Shown here one piece after another: positions 44,469-54,767 of a stretch of DNA of 64,000 bases (positions within the stretch are counted from its first letter, which is position 1; every line of letters starts with the position of its first letter). The position numbers and the translations under genes were made by a program. Source of the stretch: JAHBVL01 sp963712055 (GTDB lineage Bacteria > Chloroflexota > Chloroflexia > Thermomicrobiales > UBA6265); the NCBI GenBank assembly GCA_963712055.1, contig CAVQGN010000009.1:1-64000 (forward strand). The letters run 5' to 3'. The notes under the pieces are model-generated. The model did not search any database, had not been told where the DNA came from, and saw nothing but the letters and a program-made list of their open reading frames with translations.

Positions 44469-46751
44469 TCAGGTCGCTGAATCGGTTGGGGTGCGTTCGA
44501 GGTGGTAGGGAACGCTCGTCACTACCGTGCCCGGGCGGAAAAGTAGTGCCGCTTTGATCCGCAGCGCGGTCTGGTTGTGAAGAAGATGCTCCCAGCGACG
44601 CCGCGCAATGAATTCCGGCAGGACGACGGTCACCGTGTCGTTTGGTCGCTGGCGGTCAACCTCGTCGAGATAGTGGAGCAACGGTCCGACGAGGGCGCGA
44701 TAGGGTGATTCGATGATCACCAGTTCGACGTCGGTTTCCATCTCCGCCCAGTCCTTCTGGAACTGCTCGATCTCGGCTTCATCGTCGGTGATATGGACTG
44801 CCGTGACATTGTCGGAAATCGATGACGCGTACGCGAGTGTCTGACGGGCGACGCGGTTGAGATTTGCCACCGGCACGATCACCGTATGGTGAATGTCCTC
44901 GGCTCTAAGCGGTGTCTGAACCTGCAACTCTCCTTTTGCCAGTTCGTAATGCTTGTGAATCCGCAGCATGCCGAGGACAAGCAGGGGAACGACGATGAAG
45001 ACGATCCAGGCGCCTTCGGTGAACTTGGTGACCCCGGCGATGACCGCGACCACTCCGGTGGCAGTGGCTCCGACGATGTTGATGACAAAGCCAAAGCCCC
45101 AGCCCGGTTCTTTGCGGGTTATCCAGCGCTTACACATGCCGGTCTGAGATATCGTGAACGACACAAACACCCCAACGGCATAGAGCGGAATGATGCGTTC
45201 GGTTTCGCCGCCGAAGAGCCAAAGCACGATGGCGGCGATTATTCCAAGCGTGACGATTCCGGTGGTGAACGCGAGGCGATCACCTTTGAAGGTGAATTGG
45301 CGCGGCATATAGCCGTCGCGGGCGACAAAAAAGGACAACCGCGGGAAATCAGAATAGGCGGTATTGGCAGCCAACACGAGGATTCCCGTCGTCGCGAACT
45401 GAATGTAATAGAAGAATGCGTTCCGCCCGCCGAAGGTCGATTCGGCGATTTGCGAGACGACGGTCTGGTAGTTGTCTGCCGATGTTTCCATCGGATAGGT
45501 GCCGAACTGGTAGGCGAGAAAGGTGATGCCAGAAAACGTGATGGCGAGGATGATGATCATCGTCGTCAGCGTGCGGCGAGCATTTACCCATTCCGGTGGC
45601 TGAAAAGCCGGTACACCGTCTGAGATCGCTTCGACACCGGTGAGGGCGGCGCCGCCCGACGAGAAGGCGCGTAGGAGCACGATGGTCGAAAGCGCGCCAG
45701 CGCCGGCCAGTTCGGCCGCTTCCGGGGGAGGAGGGGTACGAGCGAACCCATCCGCGGCGTTTCGGAAGAGCCCGACACCCAGCATGACGAACATGCCAAC
45801 GATGAACATGTAGGTCGGGATCGAAAAGATGGTGCCTGATTCGCGAATGCCACGAAGATTGAGGAGAGTGACGATCGTGATCAGCACGATCCCGATCGGG
45901 ACGCGCCAATCCTGCAATTCCGGCACTGCCGAAAGAATGGCCGCGACGGCGGCGGCGATACTCACCGACACCGTCAGTACATATGACGTTAGCAGCGAAG
46001 CGGCTGCGGTCAACGATGGGAGTTCGCCGAGATTGTCCTTGGCGACGATGTACGCGCCTCCCCCCTGCGGATAGGCTTTGATCGTTTGACGGTATGAGAT
46101 CCCGACGATCAGCAGAAGCGTGACGATGGCCGCGCCAATTGGCAGCACCTTGACCATCGCCGCGATGCCAGCGGTGACGAGGAGCACTCGAAGAATCTCC
46201 TCCGTTGCGTAGGCGACGGAGGAAAGCGCGTCCGAGGAGAGAACGGCGAGCGCTTTGGAGTTGGTCAGGCGTTCATGCGCGGAGGCGGCTGTCGCTAGCG
46301 GCGCGCCGATGACGACCCGTTTGAGCCGACGCATCCCGCGACCGAAGGAGCTGCGAGCTTCGTTCGCTTGTTCCGTGGCAACCAGATAGCCGGGTCCGCT
46401 TCGTTCGAACCCTTCTCCAGATTGGCGGACGATCCGGACATAGCGATCGCCAATATGCGAGCCCTTGACCTCCTGCATCCCGGAAAGATCGCCCTGAAGC
46501 CGGGAACCGGGCCGGCGCGTAAACGCACCCGAGGAAACTGGCGAACCGGATGACTCCTCCTGGTCGGCATAGACATCAGTGGCCGGGTCTACGCTCGGCT
46601 GCGCTTTGCGCCGAGAGACCCGCACACTTTGACGGGGAATTGCTCCTTCATCAGGGGCGTTGGATTCGGAAGAACGGGAGGACGCAGCGTTAGGGTCCGT
46701 CGGGTTCGTGTTCGAATGTTTGACGTCATCAGACGGCATGCGCACGCTCAT
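44469..46751 (-). CDS. KimA-like APC-superfamily permease, copy 1
   Basis: 760-residue transporter. A hydrophilic Ser/Pro-rich N-terminal extension of about 140 residues precedes about 12 membrane helices ('LLLIVGISYRQTIKAYPQGG', 'LLTSYVLTVSVSIAAAVAAI'). A C-terminal cytoplasmic domain follows with 'HHTVIVPVANLNRVARQTL' and 'VTAVHITDDEAE', a USP-like alpha/beta fold. 'SDALSSVAYATEEILRVLLV' and 'GGGAYIVAKDNLGELPSL' are typical of the KimA-like group, whose best-known member is a c-di-AMP-controlled potassium importer. Potassium transport is inferred from this resemblance only. Confidence 0.85.
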   Translation of the reverse strand: MSVRMPSDDVKHSNTNPTDPNAASSRSSESNAPDEGAIPRQSVRVSRRKAQPSVDPATDVYADQEESSGSPVSSGAFTRRPGSRLQGDLSGMQEVKGSHIGDRYVRIVRQSGEGFERSGPGYLVATEQANEARSSFGRGMRRLKRVVIGAPLATAASAHERLTNSKALAVLSSDALSSVAYATEEILRVLLVTAGIAAMVKVLPIGAAIVTLLLIVGISYRQTIKAYPQGGGAYIVAKDNLGELPSLTAAASLLTSYVLTVSVSIAAAVAAILSAVPELQDWRVPIGIVLITIVTLLNLRGIRESGTIFSIPTYMFIVGMFVMLGVGLFRNAADGFARTPPPPEAAELAGAGALSTIVLLRAFSSGGAALTGVEAISDGVPAFQPPEWVNARRTLTTMIIILAITFSGITFLAYQFGTYPMETSADNYQTVVSQIAESTFGGRNAFFYYIQFATTGILVLAANTAYSDFPRLSFFVARDGYMPRQFTFKGDRLAFTTGIVTLGIIAAIVLWLFGGETERIIPLYAVGVFVSFTISQTGMCKRWITRKEPGWGFGFVINIVGATATGVVAVIAGVTKFTEGAWIVFIVVPLLVLGMLRIHKHYELAKGELQVQTPLRAEDIHHTVIVPVANLNRVARQTLAYASSISDNVTAVHITDDEAEIEQFQKDWAEMETDVELVIIESPYRALVGPLLHYLDEVDRQRPNDTVTVVLPEFIARRRWEHLLHNQTALRIKAALLFRPGTVVTSVPYHLERTPTDSAT

Positions 46752-46895
46752 GTCAGGCAGCAGACTGCTTTTCTCAATCAGATAATAGGCGCTTTTTCAA
46801 TCTCGGGTAGCCATTGATGAAACTTTGCCCAAAGAGCTATCGCGATTGGTTCGGCGGCCAGGCCGAAAAACCCGGTAGTACCTGGGATCTGGATC

Positions 46896-49154
46896 CTACA
46901 GGTCGTCCATTCGGCGACTTCGTTCGAGATGGTAGGGCACACTTGTAACCACGATCCCGGGACGAAAGAGGAGCGCGGCTTTCAGTCGTAATGCAGTCTG
47001 ATTGTGGAGGAGGAGTTCCCAGCGGCGACGTGCAATGTACTCCGGGAGAACGACAGTAATCGTGTCGCCAGGACGTTGCGCGGAAATCTCCTCTAGGTAA
47101 TGGAGGAAGGGGCCCACGAGTGCCCGGTACGGCGATTCGATGATCACCAGCGGGATCTCGAGATTCAGATCGGCCCATTCCCGCTTCATCGTTTCGATCG
47201 ATTCCTCGTCATCAGTGATATGGACCGCCACGACGTTGTCAGACATCGAGGCCGCGTAAGCGAGGGTCTGGCGAGCAACGCGATTCAAATTTGCAATCGG
47301 CACGACGACAGTATGGTGAATGCTGTCTGGATCGAGAGGTGTGAGTTCGGCCAGTTCCCGGGCTGATTCTTCGTAATGCCGATGAATCCGGAGCATCGTG
47401 GCGACCATTATCGGAATGATGACAAGGACGATCCAGGCACCTTCCGTGAACTTCGTGATTCCGGCGATGATCGCCACCAGACCGGTTGCGATCGCGCCGA
47501 CCAGGTTGATCGGAAAACCGAATTTCCATCCAGGTTCCTTGCGCTGGATCCAGCGCTTACTCATTCCGGCTTGGGACAACGTAAATGATAGGAACACGCC
47601 GATGGCATAGAGTGGGATTATCCGTTCGGTTTCACCGCGAAAGATGATGAGCACGATTGCGCCGAGCACACCGAGGGAGAGGATTCCCGTCGAGAAGGAA
47701 AGTCGATCACCCCGAAAGGTGAGTTGGCGCGGGAGGTAATTGTCCTTCGCAACCACATACGCCAGCCGGGGGAAGTCTGCGTAGGCAGTGTTTGCAGCCA
47801 GGACGAGGATGGCGGTCGTCGCGAATTGAATAAAGTAGAAAGCCGCGTTCTTTCCGCCAAACACCTGCATAGCGATTTGTGAAACGACGGTCTGGTAGCC
47901 TTCCGCGCTTGTTTCCATCGGATAGGTGCCGAACTGGTAAGCCAGGAAGGTGATGCCGGAAAAGGTGATGGCGAGGATCACGATCATGATCGTCAGCGTT
48001 TTGCGGGCGTTGCGCCATTCGACGGGTTGGAAAACCGGGACGCCATTGGAAATGGCTTCAACACCGGTGAGGGCGGCGCCACCACTGGAAAACGCGCGCA
48101 GGAGAACGAACGTCGTGAGCGCGCCGACGCCTGCGAGTTCTTCGGCTGCCGGAGGTGGAGCGGTGCGTGGGAAGCCATCGATGGCTTGACGGACCATACC
48201 AATTCCGAGCATGGCGAAGATCCCGACCAGGAAAAGATAGGTTGGAATCGCGAAGATCGTGCCAGCTTCGCGAACGCCGCGCAGATTGAGCACGGTGACC
48301 AGGATGATTAGCGCGATTCCGAGAAGAATGCGGTGGTCCTGGAGTGCGGGCTCGGCTGAAACCATTGCCGAAACGGCGGCGGCGATACTCACCGAAACCG
48401 TCAGGACATACCCGATCAAGAGTGCAGCCGCAGCGGTCAGCGAGGGCAATTCGCCGAGATTGTCTTTAGCGACGCTGTATGCACCACCCCCTTGCGGGTA
48501 GGCTCGAATCGTTTGCCTGTAGGAAATACCGACGATCAAGAGCAACGTCACAATGGCAGCGCCGATGGGCAGCACCTTCACCATCGCAGCAATACCGGCT
48601 GTCACTAGAAGAACCCGCAGGATTTCCTCGGTGGCGTATGCAACGGAGGAGAGCGCATCAGACGACAGGACGGCGAGGGCTTTGGCGTTGGTCAACCGTT
48701 CGTGAGCCGCTTGAGCGGTCGCCAGCGGAGCGCCAATCAGGGTGCGCTTGATGCGCGCATACCCTTGCCCCATCCTGCCTTCGGCGCGGAGCGACTCCTC
48801 GGTTGCGATCAGGTGGCCGGCGCCGGCGCTATCGAATTCCTCGCTGGTGTTGCGGATGACGCGGACATATTGGTCGCCAATATGAGAACCGCGCACCTTC
48901 TGGAGTCCAGCAAGGTCGGCTTGGACTCGCGACTCTGGCCGGCGCAGAAAGCTGCTCGAACCACTGACACCAGGGATCGGATCCGTGGTCTCCGAATCGG
49001 AAAACACGTCAGTAGAGCGCTCAGCCGTTGGTTGGCGGCGAGGGGCCCTATACGATTTCTTGCCAGGGAGATACCCGCTCTGGGGTTGCCACGATTCCGC
49101 CGCTGGGTCGGAAGGTGGTGGAGGCTGTGAAGAAGGGACGTCTGGTGACGACAT
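46896..49154 (-). CDS. KimA-like APC-superfamily permease, copy 2
   Basis: 752 residues from ATG 49154 ('MSSPDVPSSQPPPPSDP'); the open frame extends to 49223. The same plan as copy 1: a Pro-rich N-terminal extension, the identical core 'LSSDALSSVAYATEEILRVL', 'GGGAYSVAKDNLGELPSL' and a C-terminal USP-like domain ('HHTVVVPIANLNRVARQTL'). The membrane parts of the two copies are strongly conserved while the N-terminal extensions differ, so duplication was not recent. It starts 144 bp upstream of copy 1, in the same direction. Confidence 0.85.
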   Translation of the reverse strand: MSSPDVPSSQPPPPSDPAAESWQPQSGYLPGKKSYRAPRRQPTAERSTDVFSDSETTDPIPGVSGSSSFLRRPESRVQADLAGLQKVRGSHIGDQYVRVIRNTSEEFDSAGAGHLIATEESLRAEGRMGQGYARIKRTLIGAPLATAQAAHERLTNAKALAVLSSDALSSVAYATEEILRVLLVTAGIAAMVKVLPIGAAIVTLLLIVGISYRQTIRAYPQGGGAYSVAKDNLGELPSLTAAAALLIGYVLTVSVSIAAAVSAMVSAEPALQDHRILLGIALIILVTVLNLRGVREAGTIFAIPTYLFLVGIFAMLGIGMVRQAIDGFPRTAPPPAAEELAGVGALTTFVLLRAFSSGGAALTGVEAISNGVPVFQPVEWRNARKTLTIMIVILAITFSGITFLAYQFGTYPMETSAEGYQTVVSQIAMQVFGGKNAAFYFIQFATTAILVLAANTAYADFPRLAYVVAKDNYLPRQLTFRGDRLSFSTGILSLGVLGAIVLIIFRGETERIIPLYAIGVFLSFTLSQAGMSKRWIQRKEPGWKFGFPINLVGAIATGLVAIIAGITKFTEGAWIVLVIIPIMVATMLRIHRHYEESARELAELTPLDPDSIHHTVVVPIANLNRVARQTLAYAASMSDNVVAVHITDDEESIETMKREWADLNLEIPLVIIESPYRALVGPFLHYLEEISAQRPGDTITVVLPEYIARRRWELLLHNQTALRLKAALLFRPGIVVTSVPYHLERSRRMDDL

Positions 49155-49446
49155 GTTCAGCCTTGAGCAACCGGACGGAGGGTTGCGGTGGCTGATTCTA
49201 ATCGCTGGCAGGTCGCGTTTCAATGCGCGCGTGCTATTCTCTCAAGAGCCCCGTACGTACACACGACATTGCCTCCGTTTGTAGACATCTGGACCGGGCA
49301 GAGAAACGAAATGCGATTCGGCGCGTTTATTGCAGTGAGACGACTTACGGCATCTGCTCTTGTTGTCGAGCAGGAACGTGCCGACGGGATGAAATCGAAA
49401 TCAAAATGGTTCTGGCGCAGCGCGCGCTAGCCGCGGGAGGAATGGG

Positions 49447-52400
49447 ATGGTCATTCATCTGATTCGACGTCTTGTCGAAAGCCGTGTCTTCGCGGTTGGG
49501 ATCACGCTGATGCTGCTTGGGTCAGCGCTACCGTCGTTAGCGGACCTGACGCAGGCCCAGGGAACAACGACAGTTGCCATCCAGGCGTTCGATGCCGATG
49601 GGGTGACGCCGCTGCCGTTCGCGCGTTTCCAGATCGTCGACTCGACCGGTTTCGACTATGGAAAACGGGAAACTGGTCTTGATGGGACCTCGGTGTTTTC
49701 GGTCGAAGCCAATGGCGACGGTCGAACCTACACGGTTTCCATGGAAACCCCGCCAGCCTGCGGGATCGCTCCTGAACCGCAGGTTATTGGGCCATTCGTT
49801 GGTGGGGAAACCGAATCGCTTGCATTTGTCACGACGTTCGACCCCAATTGCAACCTCGGCACATTGGCGGTTTACCGCTACACGTGCCCGGAAACAATTG
49901 ATGCCGCTTCGACGACTTATGAGGACTGGGTGGCTGCGTGTCCGGACGAAGTCAACGGTGTCGCGTTTCGTTTCCAGTCGGTTGCCACCCAGCAGCAGTG
50001 GAATCCGGTGACCGGAGAATACGGAATAGCTGGGCGCGCTCCAATTGTTGGATTGCCGCCGGGGCAGTACACGATCCAGCAGGTCGATTCGCTCGAGGGC
50101 AAGATCGCTCGTTTTTTCTGCCTGACATATGACACTCCGAATTTCACCACTTCGCCGCAGCCTTCAGACATCTCCCTGCTCGATACGCCGAACAATCTCG
50201 CCCTGGTGACGCTGAACGGTAATCGCGTCTCCTGTGACATGTTCGTTGCGCCAGCTCCAGCCGAAACCGTTGCCCCGGAACCCACTGCCACCACTGACGG
50301 AGGTGGTGAAACGGCAGGACCGACCGCCGCTCCGACCGGCACCGCAACCACGACATCCGAACTCAACCTGCGCAGCGACCCCGAAGACAATGCCGAAGTG
50401 CTGGTGGTGATGCCGGTGGGTTCGACGGTCGAGGTGCTCGGATCTGACACCAATGGCTATACACCAGTGCGCTTCGAGGGCCAGGATGGCTGGGCCGGAA
50501 CCGCATTTCTCGAGTTCGGCAACGGCGGGGAAACACCTGTCGAACCAGCGGAACCGACAACCACAGCGACGTCTGAAACCGAACCGACGCGTGAGCCGAT
50601 CGGCAGCGGCGTAACCAATTCCGACGTCAATCTCCGCGATGCACCGACTATCGATTCGAATGTACTCGGTGTGCTGCAACCGGGTAGCGCCGTGGAGATT
50701 CTGGGCGCGTCCGAGAATGGCTTTCTCCCAATTCGCTACCAGGACCAGGAAGGGTGGGTCAGTGATCAGTTCGTGACGATCGACGGTGCAGAACCGACTG
50801 TGGATCCGCCAACTGAAACGCCGGTGTCGCCAACTGCAACCGCCACCACCGAGCCAACAGTTTCCGCGACCACTGCGCCGATTGGCACCGCTGTTACGAA
50901 CTCGTCTGTCAACATGCGCGCTGAGGCATCGCTCGATTCCGCGATCGTGCAGGTTGTGCCCGGGAATGCCGAGGTTGAGGTTCTGGGGCTAGAGGAGAAC
51001 GGTTTTCTGCCAGCCCGTTACGACGGACTCGACGGCTGGATCAGCAGCGCGTTTCTTTCGGTAGGTGGCGAAAACCCGACCGAAACACCAACGGTCGTGC
51101 CACCGACCGCAACCGCGACAGCCGTCCCAACCCAGGTTCCGACTACCGTCCCGATCGGCACGGCGGTAACGACGTCCTCCGTGAATATGCGGGCAGAATC
51201 CTCGCTTGATTCCGCGATCGTTCAGGTCGTGCCTGGCAATGCCGAAGTTGAGATCCTCGGACCACAGCAAAACGATTTCCTGCCAACCCGATACCAGGGC
51301 CTCGATGGCTGGATCAGCGTCGCTTTTCTCTCCCAGGGTGGTGCCACCGCGACGACGACTCCGGAAGTGCTGCCGCAGGATCTGAGCGCGACGCTCGAGT
51401 TGCACAAACTCGTCTGCGAACCGGGTTACGAACCCGGCCCCGGGATCTTTGACGACTGCCATGACCTTGGCGCTGCCAACGTGACCTTTTTCCTCGAGGG
51501 ACCGAACGGGTTTGCGACCTCGGGTGTAACGACGATTCCAAGCTCCCCGGGACCGGGCGTGGTGGTGTTCGACGGGCTCGAAGCCGGGTCGTACACGATC
51601 AACGAAGATGTCCCCGGCGATTTCACCAGCATCTTTGTGTACTGCTCGATGGCCGATTCCGATCAGGTGGTTGACTTCACTTACAACGACGCGATCCAGG
51701 GGATCGATCTCGCGCTTGGCGGGGGCGAGTCAGTGATTTGCGACTGGTACAACATTCCTGACGTCCAGCAGCAGGATCCCGCGTCGATCGAACTGCACAA
51801 AGCCGTGTGCGAACCCGGTTACGTGCCTGGTCCCAACATCTTCGACGACTGTCATAGCGATGGACTCGGTGATGTCACGTTCACGATCGAAGGACCCAAC
51901 GGATTTTCTGACAGCGCCGTGACAACCGTGCCAGTGTCGCCAGGTCCAGGCGTAGCCGAATTCCAGGGACTCGAGGCCGGCTCGTACACGATCAACGAGG
52001 ACGTACCCGGCGATTTCACGAGCATCTCCGTCTATTGCTCTCTGGCCGGCGCGGACCAAACGGTACCGTTTACGTACAACGACGCGATTCAGGGAATCGA
52101 TATCGACCTCGCCGCCGGGCAGAACGTGATCTGCGACTGGTACAACATTCCCGACCAGCAGTTCAGCGGCAGCATCGAGGTCGTCAAACGGACGTGCCCG
52201 GTCGGATACGACGCGTCTGACGCTGGTTTCGATGAATTCTGGCGCGACTGCAGGAGCCTGACGAATGATGTCGAATTCCTCCTAACGCCTGATGGCGGTG
52301 TCGGCGCGGTTCGAACGACGGGTGATGATGGCGCAGGTACGGCGATCTTCTACGGACTCGGAGGGGGCGATTTCACACTCTCCGAAGACTTGCCGGGTGA

Positions 52401-53400
52401 GTTCGTGCAGCGGTATGCGTATTGCGGACCAGATTCCGGCAATCTGAGCGCGACCACGGTTACGGATGGCGCGGTTTCACTCTCGCTTTCCGGCGATCAG
52501 GCTGAGGTGCTTTGTCTCTGGTACAACGTGCCGGAAGACCTGTCTGGTGAAACCGGTTCGATTTCTCTGACCAACTACCTCTGCCCACCGGGAACCAGCG
52601 CGAACTTCTTCGCGAACTGCTCGGCAACGCCGCTGGCCGGGTCGACCTTTGTGCTCGATGGTCCAGGTGAGGTCGCCGGTCAACTGGTGGCGGGTGCCAG
52701 TGGCGCGGTGTCGTTTACTGATCTGCCGGCCGGAAACTACTCGATCCAGGGGATACCCCCGGCGGGAACTGAGGTGGCGATCTATGTCGTCACCTGCCAG
52801 GCCGGTGGAGCCGCCTACACCTTTGCCTATGACGACTCGACCGGAATGCGGATCCGGCTGAATCTGCCCCCGGGTGGCGACGTCTTCTGCAATTGGTACA
52901 ACGTACCGCCGAAAAAGGTCGTTCTGCCGCCACCGGGAACGGGTGGCCAGGGCAGTGTGACCGTGCATAAGTTCCTCTGCACAGGCAAACAGGTGTCCGA
53001 ATTCGACTGGTCGAAGGATTGCCTGGTCGAAACCCGGGGCGCAGGGTTCACGCTCAAGAACGGTGCCGGAACGCTGGTCAGCAGCGGCACGACAAACACC
53101 TCCGGTTTGCTCGTCTTCACCGGAATTGCCAACGGCGCTTATTCGCTCGACGAAACAACAAGCAACTGGTGTCACGCCGAAGCCGATAAGGTCGACGCCA
53201 GTGGCCGGGTAATCGTTAGCAACAACGCCAACACCGATGTCTTTATCTACAACTGTGGGAGCCGGAACGTCGGTTCGCTGCCGAACACGGGTGTCGGATT
53301 GACGAATCAGGGGTCCGATCCCTGGTTGCTCCTCTTCGCGCTGGCGACCCTTGGTCTCGCTGGTGGGGGCTATGCTCTCCGGAAACGTCCGGCGGCCTGA
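49447..53400 (+). CDS. LPNTG-anchored surface protein with SH3 and prealbumin-like repeats
   Basis: 1317 residues behind GGGAGG. A signal peptide covers about 1-38. Residues 40-270 form a SpaA-like region ('TTVAIQAFDADG', 'VSMETPPACGI'). Four SH3b domains follow, separated by Thr/Pro linkers ('TSELNLRSDPEDNAEVLVV', 'TNSSVNMRAEASLDSAI'). Then come five prealbumin-fold repeats, two nearly identical ('CEPGYEPGPGIFDDCHD', 'EAGSYTINEDVPGDFTSI', 'ICDWYNIP'), with conserved Cys pairs. The C-terminus has LPNTG at 1278-1282, a hydrophobic stretch and a basic tail 'RKRPAA': a sortase signal. The chain is probably displayed on the cell surface. It is fully open over 4 kb, unlike other accessory genes nearby. 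No sortase gene lies in this window. Confidence 0.88.
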   Translation: MVIHLIRRLVESRVFAVGITLMLLGSALPSLADLTQAQGTTTVAIQAFDADGVTPLPFARFQIVDSTGFDYGKRETGLDGTSVFSVEANGDGRTYTVSMETPPACGIAPEPQVIGPFVGGETESLAFVTTFDPNCNLGTLAVYRYTCPETIDAASTTYEDWVAACPDEVNGVAFRFQSVATQQQWNPVTGEYGIAGRAPIVGLPPGQYTIQQVDSLEGKIARFFCLTYDTPNFTTSPQPSDISLLDTPNNLALVTLNGNRVSCDMFVAPAPAETVAPEPTATTDGGGETAGPTAAPTGTATTTSELNLRSDPEDNAEVLVVMPVGSTVEVLGSDTNGYTPVRFEGQDGWAGTAFLEFGNGGETPVEPAEPTTTATSETEPTREPIGSGVTNSDVNLRDAPTIDSNVLGVLQPGSAVEILGASENGFLPIRYQDQEGWVSDQFVTIDGAEPTVDPPTETPVSPTATATTEPTVSATTAPIGTAVTNSSVNMRAEASLDSAIVQVVPGNAEVEVLGLEENGFLPARYDGLDGWISSAFLSVGGENPTETPTVVPPTATATAVPTQVPTTVPIGTAVTTSSVNMRAESSLDSAIVQVVPGNAEVEILGPQQNDFLPTRYQGLDGWISVAFLSQGGATATTTPEVLPQDLSATLELHKLVCEPGYEPGPGIFDDCHDLGAANVTFFLEGPNGFATSGVTTIPSSPGPGVVVFDGLEAGSYTINEDVPGDFTSIFVYCSMADSDQVVDFTYNDAIQGIDLALGGGESVICDWYNIPDVQQQDPASIELHKAVCEPGYVPGPNIFDDCHSDGLGDVTFTIEGPNGFSDSAVTTVPVSPGPGVAEFQGLEAGSYTINEDVPGDFTSISVYCSLAGADQTVPFTYNDAIQGIDIDLAAGQNVICDWYNIPDQQFSGSIEVVKRTCPVGYDASDAGFDEFWRDCRSLTNDVEFLLTPDGGVGAVRTTGDDGAGTAIFYGLGGGDFTLSEDLPGEFVQRYAYCGPDSGNLSATTVTDGAVSLSLSGDQAEVLCLWYNVPEDLSGETGSISLTNYLCPPGTSANFFANCSATPLAGSTFVLDGPGEVAGQLVAGASGAVSFTDLPAGNYSIQGIPPAGTEVAIYVVTCQAGGAAYTFAYDDSTGMRIRLNLPPGGDVFCNWYNVPPKKVVLPPPGTGGQGSVTVHKFLCTGKQVSEFDWSKDCLVETRGAGFTLKNGAGTLVSSGTTNTSGLLVFTGIANGAYSLDETTSNWCHAEADKVDASGRVIVSNNANTDVFIYNCGSRNVGSLPNTGVGLTNQGSDPWLLLFALATLGLAGGGYALRKRPAA

Positions 53401-53450
53401 TCGATCCGAAAGCAACGCGCTGACAAGAGAATCTGAACGAGATGTCCCGG

Positions 53451-54645
53451 CTAGTCGACCAGTTCGATAGCCGGGACGGTCGTCCAGTCGAAGTCGTTGA
53501 TCCCGTCAGGTCCATTGCTCAGGATCGTGTCGAGACAAAGCGTTGAGTCATCGACCAGTTTGGCGGTGTTCACGTTTCGGCAAACGGTTCCGAAACGGGA
53601 CACTTTCTCAATGCCGTCGGTCAACAATGCCACGGCGCCGCGGAAATTCCCGCCTCGAGCGTGATGAAAGCCGACGCCGATCTGGAGAATCCCCTGGTAG
53701 AGCGCTCGAATCTCGCCTCGTTCCGCATGCCACTCATGTTCGATCACTTCGTGACATTCATAGAACTCGCCCCGGTTGAACAGGGCGATCCCTTCGAGGA
53801 CGCCGGGAGGGAGAGATCCACTGCATGGGTTTCCGGGCTGGGTGATTTCCTCGATCGCCGGGTCGAGCAATGTGGAGACGGGAGCGAAACGGGAAATGGG
53901 ATCAGGTAGCAGCGACCCCTCGAGCATGAGAGGTCCGTCGTAGCCCGCGGCGGCGATCGCTCGAATCAGGGCTGGCCAGGGGAGGCTTCCTTCACCCGGT
54001 AGCAAAGCGCGCCGTTTCGGATTCGCCTCATCGAAATCGCGTAGATGGACATTGCGCAGGCGCCCTTCCATGGCGACCAGGAGCATGAACGGGTTGGTGT
54101 CGGCCTCGGCTGACTGGAATGGATCAAAGGTGAACCCGATCGATTCGACGCTTTCGAGATCGGGAAGGAGTGCCAGGACGTCACGAACGGTGGCCAGATT
54201 GCACCAGGAAACGTTTTCGAGCGCCAGGGTGAGACCATGCTGCCGACAGCGCTCGGCCAGATCGAGCATGACCTGGATGAAAGCACCTTGACTGACGTCG
54301 CCGTCGAGGCGCGGACAGGCTCCATGCCAGACGATGATCGAGGCTCCGAGTTGCTGAGCGCCATCGCACAGACGATCGAAGAGCTCGGATCCTTCGTCCC
54401 GGCGACGCTTGTAGGGGTCGAACATCGGGTGCAACCGTTGCATCGCATGGAGCGAGCGGACCGAAACTCCGGTCCGTTGCGATTCATTCAGCCAGGATTC
54501 GGAAAAACGGTTCCTGGTATTCACCCTGGGTCTGGGGCATGATCTCGACGTCGTCGACGTCGAGGGACCTGGCGGTGGCAAAGACATGCTCGGTAGGATA
54601 GTCCGGGAAAAGGGAGCCGCTGGCCAATCCGATTCGCAGCGTCAT
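53451..54645 (-). CDS. TIM-barrel sugar isomerase/epimerase-like + DUF309 fusion, frameshifted
   Basis: From ATG 54645 the frame encodes a xylose-isomerase-like TIM barrel start ('MTLRIGLASGSLFPDYP', 'VEIMPQTQGEYQEPFF'). A TGAATGAA duplication near 54490 shifts it to the frame that continues 'SQRTGVSVRSLHAMQRLH', 'GASIIVWHG' and 'FTFDPFQSAE', with barrel metal-site acids. After about residue 270 a second domain begins: 'LFNRGEFYECHEVIEHEW' and 'LYQGILQIGVGFHHARGG', the DUF309 signature. Removing four bases restores one reading frame of about 395 residues. The metal-binding enzyme fold fused to DUF309 is uncommon; function is unknown. It faces smc across 122 bp. Confidence 0.75.
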
Positions 54646-54767
54646 TGCAGGCTCCAATCCGGGTCGAGCAGGTGGTTTCGATCGTCGCCGAAGGTTGTGA
54701 CCCCCTGTCGCAGGTGGTACCATCCGGAGGCTATTGTACGCCCGCCCGAGCAGGTGATCGCGAGCCG

